Of a stretch of 64,000 nucleotides of DNA, positions 26,354 to 34,997 are shown piece by piece. The DNA is taken from assembly GCF_900116175.1 (NCBI RefSeq), contig NZ_FPCH01000003.1, positions 620,001 to 684,000 of the forward strand, given 5' to 3'. Below the pieces are notes generated by a model. The model saw only the letters and a program-made list of their open reading frames with translations. It searched no databases and had not been told where the DNA came from. A program made the position numbers and the translations under genes. Every line of letters starts with the position of its first letter. Position 1 is the stretch's first letter. The DNA comes from Hyphomicrobium facile (GTDB lineage: Bacteria > Pseudomonadota > Alphaproteobacteria > Rhizobiales > Hyphomicrobiaceae).

Positions 26354-26887
26354 TTAGAAGCAGGTTTCCTGAAGCTTCTGCAGCGCCTGTCCGATGCCGT
26401 TCAGGGAGTATGTGTCGGTGACGTTCGCGCCGCGATCGGATGAGATCGCGACCGTCATCGTGTTGCCTTTCCGCATGGCCTCGACGAGCTTCAGTTCCTG
26501 AGTGGAATCGGTGACGTAGGCACGATCGCTCGCGCCGAAAAGCCTGAAGCCTGCGGGGCTGACCGTTGCGGTGCCCTGCGCGCTTTTCTTGATCCGGAAT
26601 CCCATGAGGAAGCTGACTTCGGCGCGGATGCCATCCTTCGGCCACGCCGAGATATAGGCCCGGGGCGCTTCGCGGGGCGTGTCCTGCGGCTCACTCGTTT
26701 TCGGTTCGCTCGTTACGAAGCAGAAGAGGTGCGGGTCATTTGCGTCAGCCATCACGACCCAGTCGCCGAAGGTCGTTACGCGGGTCATCTGCTCTGCGCC
26801 AAATGCCGGCCCCGGCGCTGGGCTCAACGCGACGAGACCAAGAAAAAGAATAAACAAAATGTTCCGCACATTCTGCTTCCCCATCAA
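26354..26887 (-). CDS. Invasion-associated locus B (IalB) family periplasmic protein
   Basis: The 177-residue protein has a signal peptide (residues about 6-30: VRNILFILFLGLVALSPAPGPAFG) and an IalB domain. Typical signs are FGDWVVMADANDPHLFCFVTSEPK, RAYISAWPKDGIRAEVSFLMGF, and the C-terminal FRLFGASDRAYVT plus GLQKLQETCF-like end. Two Cys residues may form a disulfide. IalB was named for Bartonella erythrocyte invasion, but homologues are widespread in free-living relatives, so no virulence role is implied. It overlaps the methyltransferase gene upstream by 4 bases. Confidence 0.85.
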   Translation of the reverse strand: MMGKQNVRNILFILFLGLVALSPAPGPAFGAEQMTRVTTFGDWVVMADANDPHLFCFVTSEPKTSEPQDTPREAPRAYISAWPKDGIRAEVSFLMGFRIKKSAQGTATVSPAGFRLFGASDRAYVTDSTQELKLVEAMRKGNTMTVAISSDRGANVTDTYSLNGIGQALQKLQETCF

Positions 26888-27390
26888 GGCCCCCCCTCAC
26901 CGATCGGGCGATCGGCGAACCGCGCCAAGCTCCTCATGCGATCGTACATCACAATCGCGCCGGCCATCGCGACATTGACGCAAAAGGACGTCGGGATCTT
27001 GACGACATAGTCGCAGCGCTCGATCAGGGGCTCGGATAGCGAACCAAGCTCCGGTCCGAGCACATATGCCGCGCGCAAGGGATGGCGAAAGCTCGGCAGG
27101 TCGATCGCGTCGTCGAGAAGCTCAATGCCGACGAGCTTGCAGCCGCCGGGCAACGCCATATCGTCAAGGGTCGCCCAATTGTAGTGGGGCAGGTGCAATT
27201 GGCTTTTCGATGTGTCCGCGTGGGCTTCCTGGGCCTTATAGGTGGCGCCGACCGTGAAGGTGAAGCTCGCGCCGAAGGCGTGCGCCGAGCGCATCAGATT
27301 GCCGAGGTTCAGCGACTTCGACATCCGCTCGGCTCCGATTGCGAAATAGCCCTTCGGGTGCGGCGGCCATGTGGTCGCTTTTCTTGACAT
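26884..27390 (-). CDS. SpoU/TrmH-family RNA methyltransferase
   Basis: The 168-residue protein is a SPOUT-class RNA 2'-O-methyltransferase. Motif 1 is NLGNLMRSAHAFGA. Motif 2 is AAYVLGPELGSLSEPLIERCD and motif 3 is VKIPTSFCVNVAMAGAIVMYDR, which together form the knotted SAM site. No N-terminal RNA-binding domain is present, so it is a minimal form. The target nucleotide cannot be told. I chose the ATG at 27390 (MSRKATTWPPHPKG). The frame extends to 27534 but that would overlap the divergent qor start. Divergent spacing is 52 bases. Confidence 0.85.
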   Translation of the reverse strand: MSRKATTWPPHPKGYFAIGAERMSKSLNLGNLMRSAHAFGASFTFTVGATYKAQEAHADTSKSQLHLPHYNWATLDDMALPGGCKLVGIELLDDAIDLPSFRHPLRAAYVLGPELGSLSEPLIERCDYVVKIPTSFCVNVAMAGAIVMYDRMRSLARFADRPIGEGGP

Positions 27391-27442
27391 TGTGTTCTGC
27401 TCGTGTGTGTCAGAGGGATATGCAGCGAGTGGGACGTCACAC

Positions 27443-28423
27443 ATGAAGGCAGCTCTTTGCAAGAGCCTTGACGGGGCAAAAAGCCTCGCCGTCGAAACAC
27501 TGCCGGAGCCGGTTGCGGGGCCGGGGCAGGCCATCGTTCAGGTGGCGGCCGTGGGTCTCAATTTTGCCGATACGCTGATCACGCGCGGCAAATACCAGTT
27601 CAAGCCCGAGTTGCCATTTTCGCCGGGCGCCGAGATTGCGGGCGTCGTCGAGAGCATAGGCGCGAACGACGCAGGTATTTCGCCCGGTCAAGCGGTCATG
27701 GCGTATGTCAATTGGGGCGGGGCGTCCGAGAAGATCGCGGTCGACGCCGATAAGCTCATTCCGATCCCCGACGGCGTGGCGATGACGGTCGCGGCGGGGC
27801 TTTCGGTGACGTATGGCACGGCGATGCACGGGCTTGCCGATCGCGGCCGCTTGCAGCCTGGCGAGACGGTTGTCGTGACGGGTGCTGCCGGAGGCGCGGG
27901 GCAGGCTGGTGTCGAGATCGCCAAGCTCATGGGTGCTCGCGTGATCGCGGTCGCCTCGTCGGAAGAGAAGGGTGCGGTTGCGAAGGCCGCAGGCGCGGAT
28001 GACGTGATCCTGTTTCCGGGATCGGATCTCAAGACGAAAGTTCGTGCGCTGACGAACGGCGACGGCGCCGATGTCGTCTATGACTGCATCGGCGGAGAGG
28101 CGTCGGAACCGCTGGTTCGAGCGCTCAACTGGCAAGGCCGGTTCCTGGTCGTTGGGTTTGCAGCGGGGGACATTCCGAAGATTCCGCTCAATCTGCTGTT
28201 GCTCAGGGGCGCGGAGATATCGGGTGTTTTCTGGGGCGAGTCCGTGAAGCGCGATTCCGCAGGACATCGCCGCAACATGGAGCAAATCTTGCGCTGGGTG
28301 CGGGAAGGCCGCCTGCAGCCTCGCATCCACGGTATGTACCCGCTTGAGCAGATCTGCGACGCCCTAGAAGTTCTCGAGCGGCGCGAGGCGACCGGTAAGG
28401 TCGTATTGACGATGTCGTCGTAG
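27443..28423 (+). CDS. NADPH:quinone oxidoreductase family protein
   Basis: The 326-residue protein is a zinc-free medium-chain dehydrogenase/reductase of the quinone oxidoreductase type. MKAALCKSLDG is a typical start, and NFADTLITRGKYQFKPELPFSPGAEIAG is the substrate-side signature. The NADPH-binding part has VTGAAGGAGQAGVEIAKLMGARVIAV and later NGDGADVVYDCIGGE. No structural zinc Cys cluster is present. The substrate may be a quinone or an activated alkene. It is divergent from the TrmH-type gene and ends 10 bases before thpR on the other strand. Confidence 0.88.
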   Translation: MKAALCKSLDGAKSLAVETLPEPVAGPGQAIVQVAAVGLNFADTLITRGKYQFKPELPFSPGAEIAGVVESIGANDAGISPGQAVMAYVNWGGASEKIAVDADKLIPIPDGVAMTVAAGLSVTYGTAMHGLADRGRLQPGETVVVTGAAGGAGQAGVEIAKLMGARVIAVASSEEKGAVAKAAGADDVILFPGSDLKTKVRALTNGDGADVVYDCIGGEASEPLVRALNWQGRFLVVGFAAGDIPKIPLNLLLLRGAEISGVFWGESVKRDSAGHRRNMEQILRWVREGRLQPRIHGMYPLEQICDALEVLERREATGKVVLTMSS

Positions 28424-28433
28424 GCGACGCTCG

Positions 28434-29006
28434 CTACCAGCTCGCTTCGCTGTCGTCGGCGAGAAATCCCAGTCCGCGCATGGGAAAGCGATCCTCTATC
28501 CCATAGGGACCGCCGCCCACGCCGGGCCGCGACGACATCAATACGGTTCGGCCGACGAAGAAGGGTTCGGAACGATAGCCGCCATGGCGCGATAGAAAGC
28601 GGGCGACGGCATCGGCGTTCGAGTGTTTCAATCTTGCGATCGTGACGTGGGGTTTGAATGCGCGCGTATCAGGCGGCAAGCCCGCGTTGCGCGCGGCCTT
28701 CTCGTGCGCCCGCGCCAATTCCTCGAGCTCGGGACGGGTTTCAACCGCGGCGAAAATCGATCGAGGATCATCGCCGCCGAATGCGCCGAGACTCGAGAGG
28801 CGGACTTCGAATCCGTCGGGTTCGATCATGGCGAGGTTTGCGGTGAACTCGCGCGCTTGCTCGTTGTCGATATCGCCGCCGAATCTCAGCGTGATGTGAT
28901 AGCTCTCGGGCAACAGCCAACGCGCGCCGGGCAGCGGCACACGCAAACTATGCAGCTCTTCGCGGATATCGTCCGGCAACTCGATGGCGGTGAACAAGCG
29001 GGGCAT
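28434..29006 (-). CDS. thpR: RNA 2',3'-cyclic phosphodiesterase (2'-5' RNA ligase family)
   Basis: The 190-residue protein belongs to the 2H phosphoesterase superfamily. Both catalytic HxTx motifs are visible, HITLRF (near residue 42) and HVTIARL (near 125). The start MPRLFTAIELPDD is typical of ThpR, which opens 2',3'-cyclic phosphates on RNA and can ligate tRNA halves in vitro. The ATG at 29006 is preferred because it gives this start, while the frame to 29153 runs back into tesA. Its biological role in bacteria is not settled. Confidence 0.9.
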   Translation of the reverse strand: MPRLFTAIELPDDIREELHSLRVPLPGARWLLPESYHITLRFGGDIDNEQAREFTANLAMIEPDGFEVRLSSLGAFGGDDPRSIFAAVETRPELEELARAHEKAARNAGLPPDTRAFKPHVTIARLKHSNADAVARFLSRHGGYRSEPFFVGRTVLMSSRPGVGGGPYGIEDRFPMRGLGFLADDSEASW

Positions 29007-29043
29007 CGGAATGTCCTTGCTCGCAACAGGGGCGAAGGCGCCG

Positions 29044-29766
29044 TTATTTTTTCTGCGCTTCCTTTTGCTCGACGCTTGCGACGAGCGCTTCGACGTCGGG
29101 CATGATGCGCTTGACGATCTCGGCGATCCCGGCTGCCGTCGGATGCAAGCCATCAGGCTGTGTGAACGATCGATCCAAGGCTACGCCCTCGAGGAAAAAA
29201 GGGTAGAGCGGAAGGGCGTATTTCGAGGCGAGGTCCGGATATATCGCGTCGAACGATTTCGCGTATTGGTCGCCCCAATTGTTCGGCGCCTTCATGCCGG
29301 CAAGGAGCACGGGGATCCCCTTGTCCTTCAACGCGGTGAGCATCTTGTCGAGATTGGCGCGCGGTACCTTCGGGTCGATGCCTCTGAGAGCGTCGTTGGC
29401 GCCAAGCTCCAGGATCACAGCATCGGGTTTGGGCTCGAGCGCCCAGTCGAGCCGCGCCACGCCGTCGGACGTCGTGTCGCCAGAAACGCCGGCATTGACG
29501 ACGGTGACCTTGTGCCCCTTCGCCTCAAGCGCCATCTGAAGCTGCGCGGGGAACGAATCGCTGGTTTTGACGCCATAGCCGGCGGTAAGACTATCCCCGA
29601 AGGCAACAATCGTCGCCGGTCGCCCTTGAGCGGCTGCCGGGGACATCATGATGGGAGCGGCCGTGCAGGCAAAAATCGTCATGAGGCAGAGTGCCGCTTT
29701 CGCAAGTAATGGGCTTGGCCGGCCCTGCAGATACATGCGGGGATCAAGGGAAAATCCATCGTTCAT
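29044..29766 (-). CDS. tesA: GDSL-type esterase / TesA-like lysophospholipase
   Basis: The 240-residue protein is a TesA-type SGNH hydrolase, exported to the periplasm. A signal peptide ends near residue 47 (MMSPAAAQG). The catalytic Ser is in AFGDSLTAGYG (block I), with GVSGDTTSDG (block II Gly), ELGANDALRG (block III Asn) and DGLHPTAAG (block V Asp/His). Hydrolysis of acyl esters or lysophospholipids is expected. I start at ATG 29766, and a start at 29736 is also possible. It is divergent from ybbA-ybbP, an order conserved from E. coli (tesA / ybbA-ybbP), so the three probably act together. Confidence 0.9.
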   Translation of the reverse strand: MNDGFSLDPRMYLQGRPSPLLAKAALCLMTIFACTAAPIMMSPAAAQGRPATIVAFGDSLTAGYGVKTSDSFPAQLQMALEAKGHKVTVVNAGVSGDTTSDGVARLDWALEPKPDAVILELGANDALRGIDPKVPRANLDKMLTALKDKGIPVLLAGMKAPNNWGDQYAKSFDAIYPDLASKYALPLYPFFLEGVALDRSFTQPDGLHPTAAGIAEIVKRIMPDVEALVASVEQKEAQKK

Positions 29767-29859
29767 TTTTCGGCCCCACACATCACGCAATTCATGAGCT
29801 GACGTAGAGGCTCGATACGCACGGTACAAGCCCGCCACGACAACCCAAGGCATCTTAGC

Positions 29860-30591
29860 TTGAGCGAACCCATCATCAAACTCGACAATGTGCATCTCTC
29901 TCTGACGAGCCGCGCAGGCCCAGTCCATATTCTGCGCGGGGTTTCGCTTGCGATCCCTCACGGGCAGTCCGCGGCGATCGTCGGGCCATCGGGGTCCGGC
30001 AAGACGTCGCTGCTCATGACGATGGCGGGGCTCGAGCGGGCGACAAGCGGCCAGATCAATGTATCAGGGCGGAGCATCGGGCCTTTGTCCGAGGATGAGC
30101 TTGCCATGCTGCGCGGCGCGCATATGGGCATCGTGTTTCAATCATTTCACCTTGTGCCCACTATGACAGCGCTCGAGAACGTCGCTTTGCCGATGGAACT
30201 CGCTGGCGACAGCAAGGCATTTGAGACGGCGCGCGGTCTTTTGGACGAGGTCGGGCTCGCGGCGCGCGTCGAGCATTTTCCGGCGGAACTCTCGGGCGGC
30301 GAGCAACAGCGTGTTGCCATCGCGCGTGCGCTCAGCCGTTCGCCCGAGATCATTTTTGCCGACGAGCCGACAGGCAATCTCGATGGTCGGACCGGGCGGC
30401 AGATCATCGATCTGCTTTTCGGTCTGCGCGAGCGCCGAAACGCGACGCTCGTGATGGTCACTCACGACAACAAGCTCGCCGCGATGGCGGATCGCATCAT
30501 CCGCATGGCGGACGGCGCGATTGTATCGGATGAGCGTACGGGCGCCTCCGATGCGGGTTCCGGTTCCGCGATGCATGCGGTGTCGTCGTGA
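29860..30591 (+). CDS. ABC transporter ATP-binding protein (YbbA-like)
   Basis: The 243-residue ATPase belongs to the MacB/LolD-type ABC family. Walker A is [12 protein letters not shown], the signature is [15 protein letters not shown], and Walker B is [12 protein letters not shown], followed by MVTHD (H-loop). The start codon appears to be TTG at 29860, giving [15 protein letters not shown]. No ATG in frame precedes the Walker A with good spacing. The stop overlaps the permease by 4 bases. This is the YbbA part of the ybbA-ybbP-tesA set, whose substrate is not firmly known. Confidence 0.92.
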   Translation: MSEPIIKLDNVHLSLTSRAGPVHILRGVSLAIPHGQSAAIVGPSGSGKTSLLMTMAGLERATSGQINVSGRSIGPLSEDELAMLRGAHMGIVFQSFHLVPTMTALENVALPMELAGDSKAFETARGLLDEVGLAARVEHFPAELSGGEQQRVAIARALSRSPEIIFADEPTGNLDGRTGRQIIDLLFGLRERRNATLVMVTHDNKLAAMADRIIRMADGAIVSDERTGASDAGSGSAMHAVSS

Positions 30592-33164
30592 CGGTGTCGG
30601 CGTTGGAAAGCGCCCCACCGCAGCAGCGCGCCGGATTGCGCACGATCCTGCGTCTCGGTTTGCGCGAGCTTCGCAATGGGTTCGACGGGTTCCGGATCTT
30701 CATCGCCTGCCTGGCGCTGGGCGTGATGGTGATCGCCGCGGTCGGTGCGCTTGCGGATGCGTTGCGCGCTGGGCTTGCGACGCAAGGCGAAGTTATTCTC
30801 GGCGGCGACGTGATGTTTGCGCGTGCGCACACGCGGGCGGCTCCGGCCGAGCGGGACTTGTTCCAGAGTCTCGGACAGGTCAGCGAAACGGCCACCATGC
30901 GGACGATGGCGCGCCGTCTCGATGGATCGGATCAGGCGCTGGCGGAACTCAAGGGCGTCGACGGTCTCTATCCGCTGGCGGGCGACATCACGCTCAAGAG
31001 CCCCGGCTCGTTTGCGCATGCGATTGCGGGCGGCGGAGTCGTCGCCGACGCGATGCTTCTCGATCGCCTGGGGCTCAAGGTCGGCGACAAGATGCGCCTC
31101 GGCGAAGCCGAGGTCGTGGTCGGCGGCATTCTCGATAACGAGCCCGATGCTGTCGCGGACCGGATGACCTATGGGCCACGGATCTTCGTCTCCCTTGAAA
31201 CGCTCGAAAAGACGGGTCTCGTCAAGCCGGGTACGCTGATACGCTGGCGTTACGCGATCAAGCTTCCAGCGGATACCGTAAGCGACCGGCAAGCGCTCAG
31301 CGACTTGCGGAGAGACATCGCGCTAAAGCTTCCCAATGGCGGGTTCACGAGCGGCGACCGCTTCGATCCTTCGCCCCAGATCACGAGGGTGCTTGAGCGG
31401 CTGCGGCAGTTTCTCATCCTCATTGGACTGGCGTCGCTGCTCGTCGGCGGCGTCGGCATTGCCAATGCGGTTTCGACGTTCATCGACAAGCGGATGAAAG
31501 TGATCGCGACGCTCAGAAGCGTCGGCGCGTCGGGCGCGCAGATCATGGGAATTTTTCTCGTTCAGCTCGGGCTCATGACTGCGATCGGGATCGCGATCGG
31601 TTTGGCGTTGGGCGTTGCCGTTCCGACGGTCATCGATGCGTTCTACGGGGATCTCTTACCGGTCCGCATCGATGTTCAGGTCTCGCCGCAGAGTTTGGGG
31701 ATTGCCGCGCTTTACGGCGCCATCATTGCGTTGCTGTTTGCACTCTGGCCGCTTGGGCGCGCCGAAAATGTGCGCGCGAGCGTGCTCTTTCGCGATTCCG
31801 TCAACTCGCCCGGCGGCAGACCCCGCCCAGCGCTCATCGCGATCATGGGTGTGCTGGCCGCTCTTCTCGTCGGCGTTGCCGTCCTGACATCGGAGCCGCG
31901 CTCGATTGCCCTCTACGTCGTTGCGGGCCTCGTCGTCATGCTGGCGGTGTTCGGTTGGCTTGGCGGCTATCTCTCGCGTCTTGCGGGCCGGTTGCCGCGA
32001 CCGCGGCGGCCCGAACTTGCTCTCGCGCTCCGTAACATCGCGTCGCCGGACGGGTTGACGCGATCCGTCCTCTTGTCGCTCGGCACGGGGCTTTCGTTGC
32101 TGGTTGCGGTGGGGCTCGCCAATGCTGCTCTCGTCGCCGATCTCCAGGAGCGGCTTCCGGCCGAGGCGCCGGACTACTTCCTTCTCGATATTCCGCCTGC
32201 CGACTTCGAAGGGCTCACGGCACGCGTTTCGCAGCATGTGCCCGGTGCGAAGCTCGTCGAAGCGCCGATGCTGCGGGGCCGGATCGTCGCGATAAAGGGG
32301 AAGCCTGTCGAAGAGCTGACGTTCCCCCCAGACACGCAATGGGTTTTGAACAGCGACCGGGGGCTCAGCTACGCCGACACCGTTCCGGAGGGGTCGACGG
32401 TTTCGAGCGGGGCTTGGTGGGATAAGGGGTACGATGGACCGCCGCTCGTCTCGTTCGAGGGCGAGATTGCCAAAAAGCTCGGCATCGGCTTGGGCGACAG
32501 CGTTACGGTCAATGTGCTCGGGCGCAATATCGACGCCAAGGTCGCAAGCCTGCGTGACGTCAAATGGGAAAGCATTGCCCTGAACTTCATCATGGTTTTC
32601 TCGCCCAATACGCTTCGGGCGGCGCCGCACAATCTGCTGGCGACCGTTCGTTTGCCGCCTGGCGGCGAGCCGGGAGCCCAGTCAGACATGGTGCGGGACC
32701 TCGGGAAGGCCTATCCAAGCGTCAGCGCGATCAGGGTTCGCGACGCGATCGACCAGTTCAGCAAGATTTTTGCGAAGGTCATGGTCGCCGTGCAGGTGGC
32801 GGGCAGCGTCACATTGACCGCAGGCGCGCTCGTGCTCGCGGGCGCTTTGGTAACTGCCCAGCGCCGGCGCATTCTGGAAGCCGTTATCCTGAAAACGATT
32901 GGCGCCCGCCGCAGGCAGATCCTCGAGGTTCACGCCTGGGAATATGCAGTTCTTGCCGCCATTGCCGCGCTCGTCGCCATTGCGCTCGGAAGCGCCGTCG
33001 CCTGGGTTGCGGTTACGCGGGTCATGGAACTCGACTACGTCTTCTCTCTCAGTTCCATCGCCGTGAGCCTTGGGCTGGCGGGAGCAATGATTGCCCTATT
33101 TGGCGGGATTGGTACTTGGGCTATCCTGCGGGCGCCCCCGGCGCCGTATCTGCGCTCGGAATAA
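30588..33164 (+). CDS. ABC transporter permease (FtsX-like, YbbP-like)
   Basis: The 858-residue protein is a large permease with two FtsX-type transmembrane halves and a periplasmic region. N-terminal transmembrane segment is IFIACLALGVMVIAAVGAL. The first FtsX domain (about 270-420) includes FLILIGLASLLVGGVGIANA. A linker leads to a periplasmic part around residues 500-690. The last FtsX domain (TLTAGALVLAGALVTAQRR onward) ends at residue 850. It starts with GTG overlapping the ATPase gene by 4 bases. Export of a lipid or toxic hydrophobic compound has been suggested for the family, without proof. Confidence 0.92.
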   Translation: MTVSALESAPPQQRAGLRTILRLGLRELRNGFDGFRIFIACLALGVMVIAAVGALADALRAGLATQGEVILGGDVMFARAHTRAAPAERDLFQSLGQVSETATMRTMARRLDGSDQALAELKGVDGLYPLAGDITLKSPGSFAHAIAGGGVVADAMLLDRLGLKVGDKMRLGEAEVVVGGILDNEPDAVADRMTYGPRIFVSLETLEKTGLVKPGTLIRWRYAIKLPADTVSDRQALSDLRRDIALKLPNGGFTSGDRFDPSPQITRVLERLRQFLILIGLASLLVGGVGIANAVSTFIDKRMKVIATLRSVGASGAQIMGIFLVQLGLMTAIGIAIGLALGVAVPTVIDAFYGDLLPVRIDVQVSPQSLGIAALYGAIIALLFALWPLGRAENVRASVLFRDSVNSPGGRPRPALIAIMGVLAALLVGVAVLTSEPRSIALYVVAGLVVMLAVFGWLGGYLSRLAGRLPRPRRPELALALRNIASPDGLTRSVLLSLGTGLSLLVAVGLANAALVADLQERLPAEAPDYFLLDIPPADFEGLTARVSQHVPGAKLVEAPMLRGRIVAIKGKPVEELTFPPDTQWVLNSDRGLSYADTVPEGSTVSSGAWWDKGYDGPPLVSFEGEIAKKLGIGLGDSVTVNVLGRNIDAKVASLRDVKWESIALNFIMVFSPNTLRAAPHNLLATVRLPPGGEPGAQSDMVRDLGKAYPSVSAIRVRDAIDQFSKIFAKVMVAVQVAGSVTLTAGALVLAGALVTAQRRRILEAVILKTIGARRRQILEVHAWEYAVLAAIAALVAIALGSAVAWVAVTRVMELDYVFSLSSIAVSLGLAGAMIALFGGIGTWAILRAPPAPYLRSE

Positions 33165-33270
33165 AAGACTAACCCCTTTTGTTTACGGGGCTTGAAAGCA
33201 ATCAAATGAAATAACATATGATTGCGCGGGACCCGGCGACTGACCGGACACAATACGAGGATACGAGACC

Positions 33271-34032
33271 ATGGCTGAAGTTTTTACGCGACCAAATAGC
33301 CCGTACGGCGGCGCACGGACTGCTGGCGCGATCGACCAGGGGCTGCGCTCGTTCATGCTCGGCACCTACAACTATATGGCGCTCGGCGTTGCCGGCACTG
33401 CCGTCGTCGTCATGCTGCTGATGGCTAATCCGCAGGTCATGGCGGCCATTGCGCTCGGCCCGATGAAGTGGGTCGTGTTCGCGGGTGTCCTCGGCCTCGG
33501 CTTTTTTGCGCCACGTCTTTTCTTCGGCGGCAGTGACGTTGTCGCGCACGGCGCTTACTGGCTCTACTGCGCTCTCTGGGGCGCTTTGATCGCTCCGATG
33601 GTGTCGCTGTACGTCGGCATGGGCTTGGCTGGCATTGTCGGTCAGGCATTCTTCATCGCTGCTGCGATGTTCGCCGTGACGAGCCTCATCGGTTACACGA
33701 CGAAGAAGGACATGACCGGCTGGAGCGGCTTCCTGTCGATGGCGTCGATCGGCCTGATCATCGTCATGGTGGGCAGCTATTTCTTCATCAACGATGCCGG
33801 CACCAGCAAGATGGTGAGCATGGGCATCTCGGCTGTCGTCGTGTTGCTCTTCTCGGTCATTACGGCCTTCGAAACGCAGGCAATCAAGTCGATGTACATC
33901 GAGCAGGCGTCGTACGGCAATGAAGCCCAGCTGAAGCGTTCGTCGATCTTCGGCGCCTTCATGCTCTACGGTTCGTTCGTGACGCTGTTCATCCACATCC
34001 TGAACCTGTTGGGATTGGCGAGCCGCGAATAA
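33271..34032 (+). CDS. Bax inhibitor-1 / YccA family membrane protein
   Basis: The 253-residue protein has seven hydrophobic segments and belongs to the BI-1/YccA family, including the FtsH-modulating protein YccA of E. coli. The N-terminal polar stretch (residues 1-27) is followed by YMALGVAGTAVVVMLLMAN. FIAAAMFAVTSLIGYTTKKDMTGWSGFLSMA is the family core, and VITAFETQAIKSMY carries the conserved acidic residue. A SD-like GAGGA precedes the ATG. Gating of Ca2+ is known for some members only. Confidence 0.9.
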   Translation: MAEVFTRPNSPYGGARTAGAIDQGLRSFMLGTYNYMALGVAGTAVVVMLLMANPQVMAAIALGPMKWVVFAGVLGLGFFAPRLFFGGSDVVAHGAYWLYCALWGALIAPMVSLYVGMGLAGIVGQAFFIAAAMFAVTSLIGYTTKKDMTGWSGFLSMASIGLIIVMVGSYFFINDAGTSKMVSMGISAVVVLLFSVITAFETQAIKSMYIEQASYGNEAQLKRSSIFGAFMLYGSFVTLFIHILNLLGLASRE

Positions 34033-34057
34033 CGGTCGCGACATCATTTGAATTGAG

Positions 34058-34085
34058 AAAGGCCCCGGTTTCCGGGGCCTTTTTT
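34058..34085 (+). terminator. Rho-independent terminator after the Bax-inhibitor-1 gene
   Basis: AAAGGCCCCGG and CCGGGGCCTTT form an 11-bp stem around TTT, followed by more T to 34085. It lies 26 bases after the stop and can also serve the convergent DUF2794 gene in part. Confidence 0.9.
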
Positions 34086-34147
34086 GTTGGGTTCTCTTTA
34101 TTTAAGCCATTTAAGCCGGCCGGAAGTGCTGATGAGATCAGCGGATA

Positions 34148-34531
34148 TTAGGCGCCGACAACGCCCGGGCGGTCTTCCAGGACGCTCAGAACGCGTTTCA
34201 GGTCCTGACCGCGCTTCATGATCAGTCCGCCGGCGGCGATGACGCTGTACGCCCCCTGCTTGCGGGCCAGGCGCAAGTCTTTCTCGATGCGGTAGAGCGG
34301 ATATTCGCTGGCTTTGCGGTAAACGGAGAAAACCGCCTTATCGCGGAGGAGGTCGATGGCGTAATCGCGCCAAGCTCCAGAAGCTACCTTTCGGCCGTAA
34401 AGATCCAGAATTGCGGTCAGCTCGTACCGATCAAAAGTGGTACGGCGACCGGGCTCCGAAGCGGTGTCGGGAGCCCCGAGCTTGCCCGCAGGCCGCGGGC
34501 GAAAAGCTATCGGTTCGGTTGTCTCGCTCAA
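34148..34531 (-). CDS. DUF2794 family protein
   Basis: The 127-residue protein matches the alphaproteobacterial DUF2794 family. It reads TTFDRYELTAILDLYGRKVASGAWRDYAIDLL, then AVFSVYRKASEYPLYRIEKDLRLARKQGAYSV. There is no signal peptide or membrane segment and the function is unknown. The N-terminal 30 residues are polar and probably flexible. It is followed upstream (34532-34997) by a gene-poor stretch. No operon partner is seen. Confidence 0.85.
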   Translation of the reverse strand: MSETTEPIAFRPRPAGKLGAPDTASEPGRRTTFDRYELTAILDLYGRKVASGAWRDYAIDLLRDKAVFSVYRKASEYPLYRIEKDLRLARKQGAYSVIAAGGLIMKRGQDLKRVLSVLEDRPGVVGA

Positions 34532-34739
34532 ACGGTCTTGTCCATCGTTAGCCCGTTAAAGATCGCGCCAACGCCCGAGGAATGCAAGAGAGCAAGGTTG
34601 ATAATCTTATGATCGAGAATTGCATGGTTGGTGCACGGAAAGACCCTCAGGCGGACAAATTCGCGACTCCGCGGAGGCCACAAACAGCCGTAATAAAACG
34701 CAATAAAGATAACCGTTGCCTTTGGATCAAGCTTCAAAG

Positions 34740-34912
34740 GACCGGCTCTGGACTCATAGCCCCCCAGCCCCCCGGGGCCACAGTTTCGAGGTTGGGTTCA
34801 CAGGCAACTCTTCCCCTCCTGCGTTTTGGCCCCCCGTCCAAGACGAACTTCTTCCCCTGATAGTCCTGACTTCCGGAGAATCGGCCCAAAAAGCCGATTC
34901 TCCGGCTTTATT
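34740..34912 (+). ncRNA. Candidate small RNA ahead of dcp
   Basis: Between DUF2794 and dcp are 466 bases without a convincing gene. The part at 34756-34860 is rich in C runs (CCCCCCAG, CCCCCCGGGG, CTCTTCCCCTCCTG, GGCCCCCCGTCC, CTTCTTCCCCTG). It ends in a very strong intrinsic terminator at 34873-34912. An AT-rich stretch just upstream (34690-34720) could hold a promoter. Because the terminator comes 86 bases before dcp starts, an independent short transcript is likely. C-rich loops resemble anti-Shine-Dalgarno sRNAs, but no family match is shown. Confidence 0.35.
34873..34912 (+). terminator. Strong intrinsic terminator upstream of dcp
   Basis: A perfect 13-bp stem CCGGAGAATCGGC / GCCGATTCTCCGG with a 7-base loop (CCAAAAA) is followed by CTTTATTT. 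No annotated gene ends before it on the plus strand. Confidence 0.85.
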
Positions 34913-34997
34913 TCATTGCCACTGTTTCATTAGTTGTCGCGCGGTTTTGTGCGTATATAAAGTTACATAGCGGGGAAGATTAGAGATTGATCTCAGG

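Noticed and set aside
34582-34860. 92-codon plus-strand frame upstream of dcp
   Set aside because: Proline- and glycine-rich C-terminus without domain character. It overlaps the C-rich region better explained by a small RNA.
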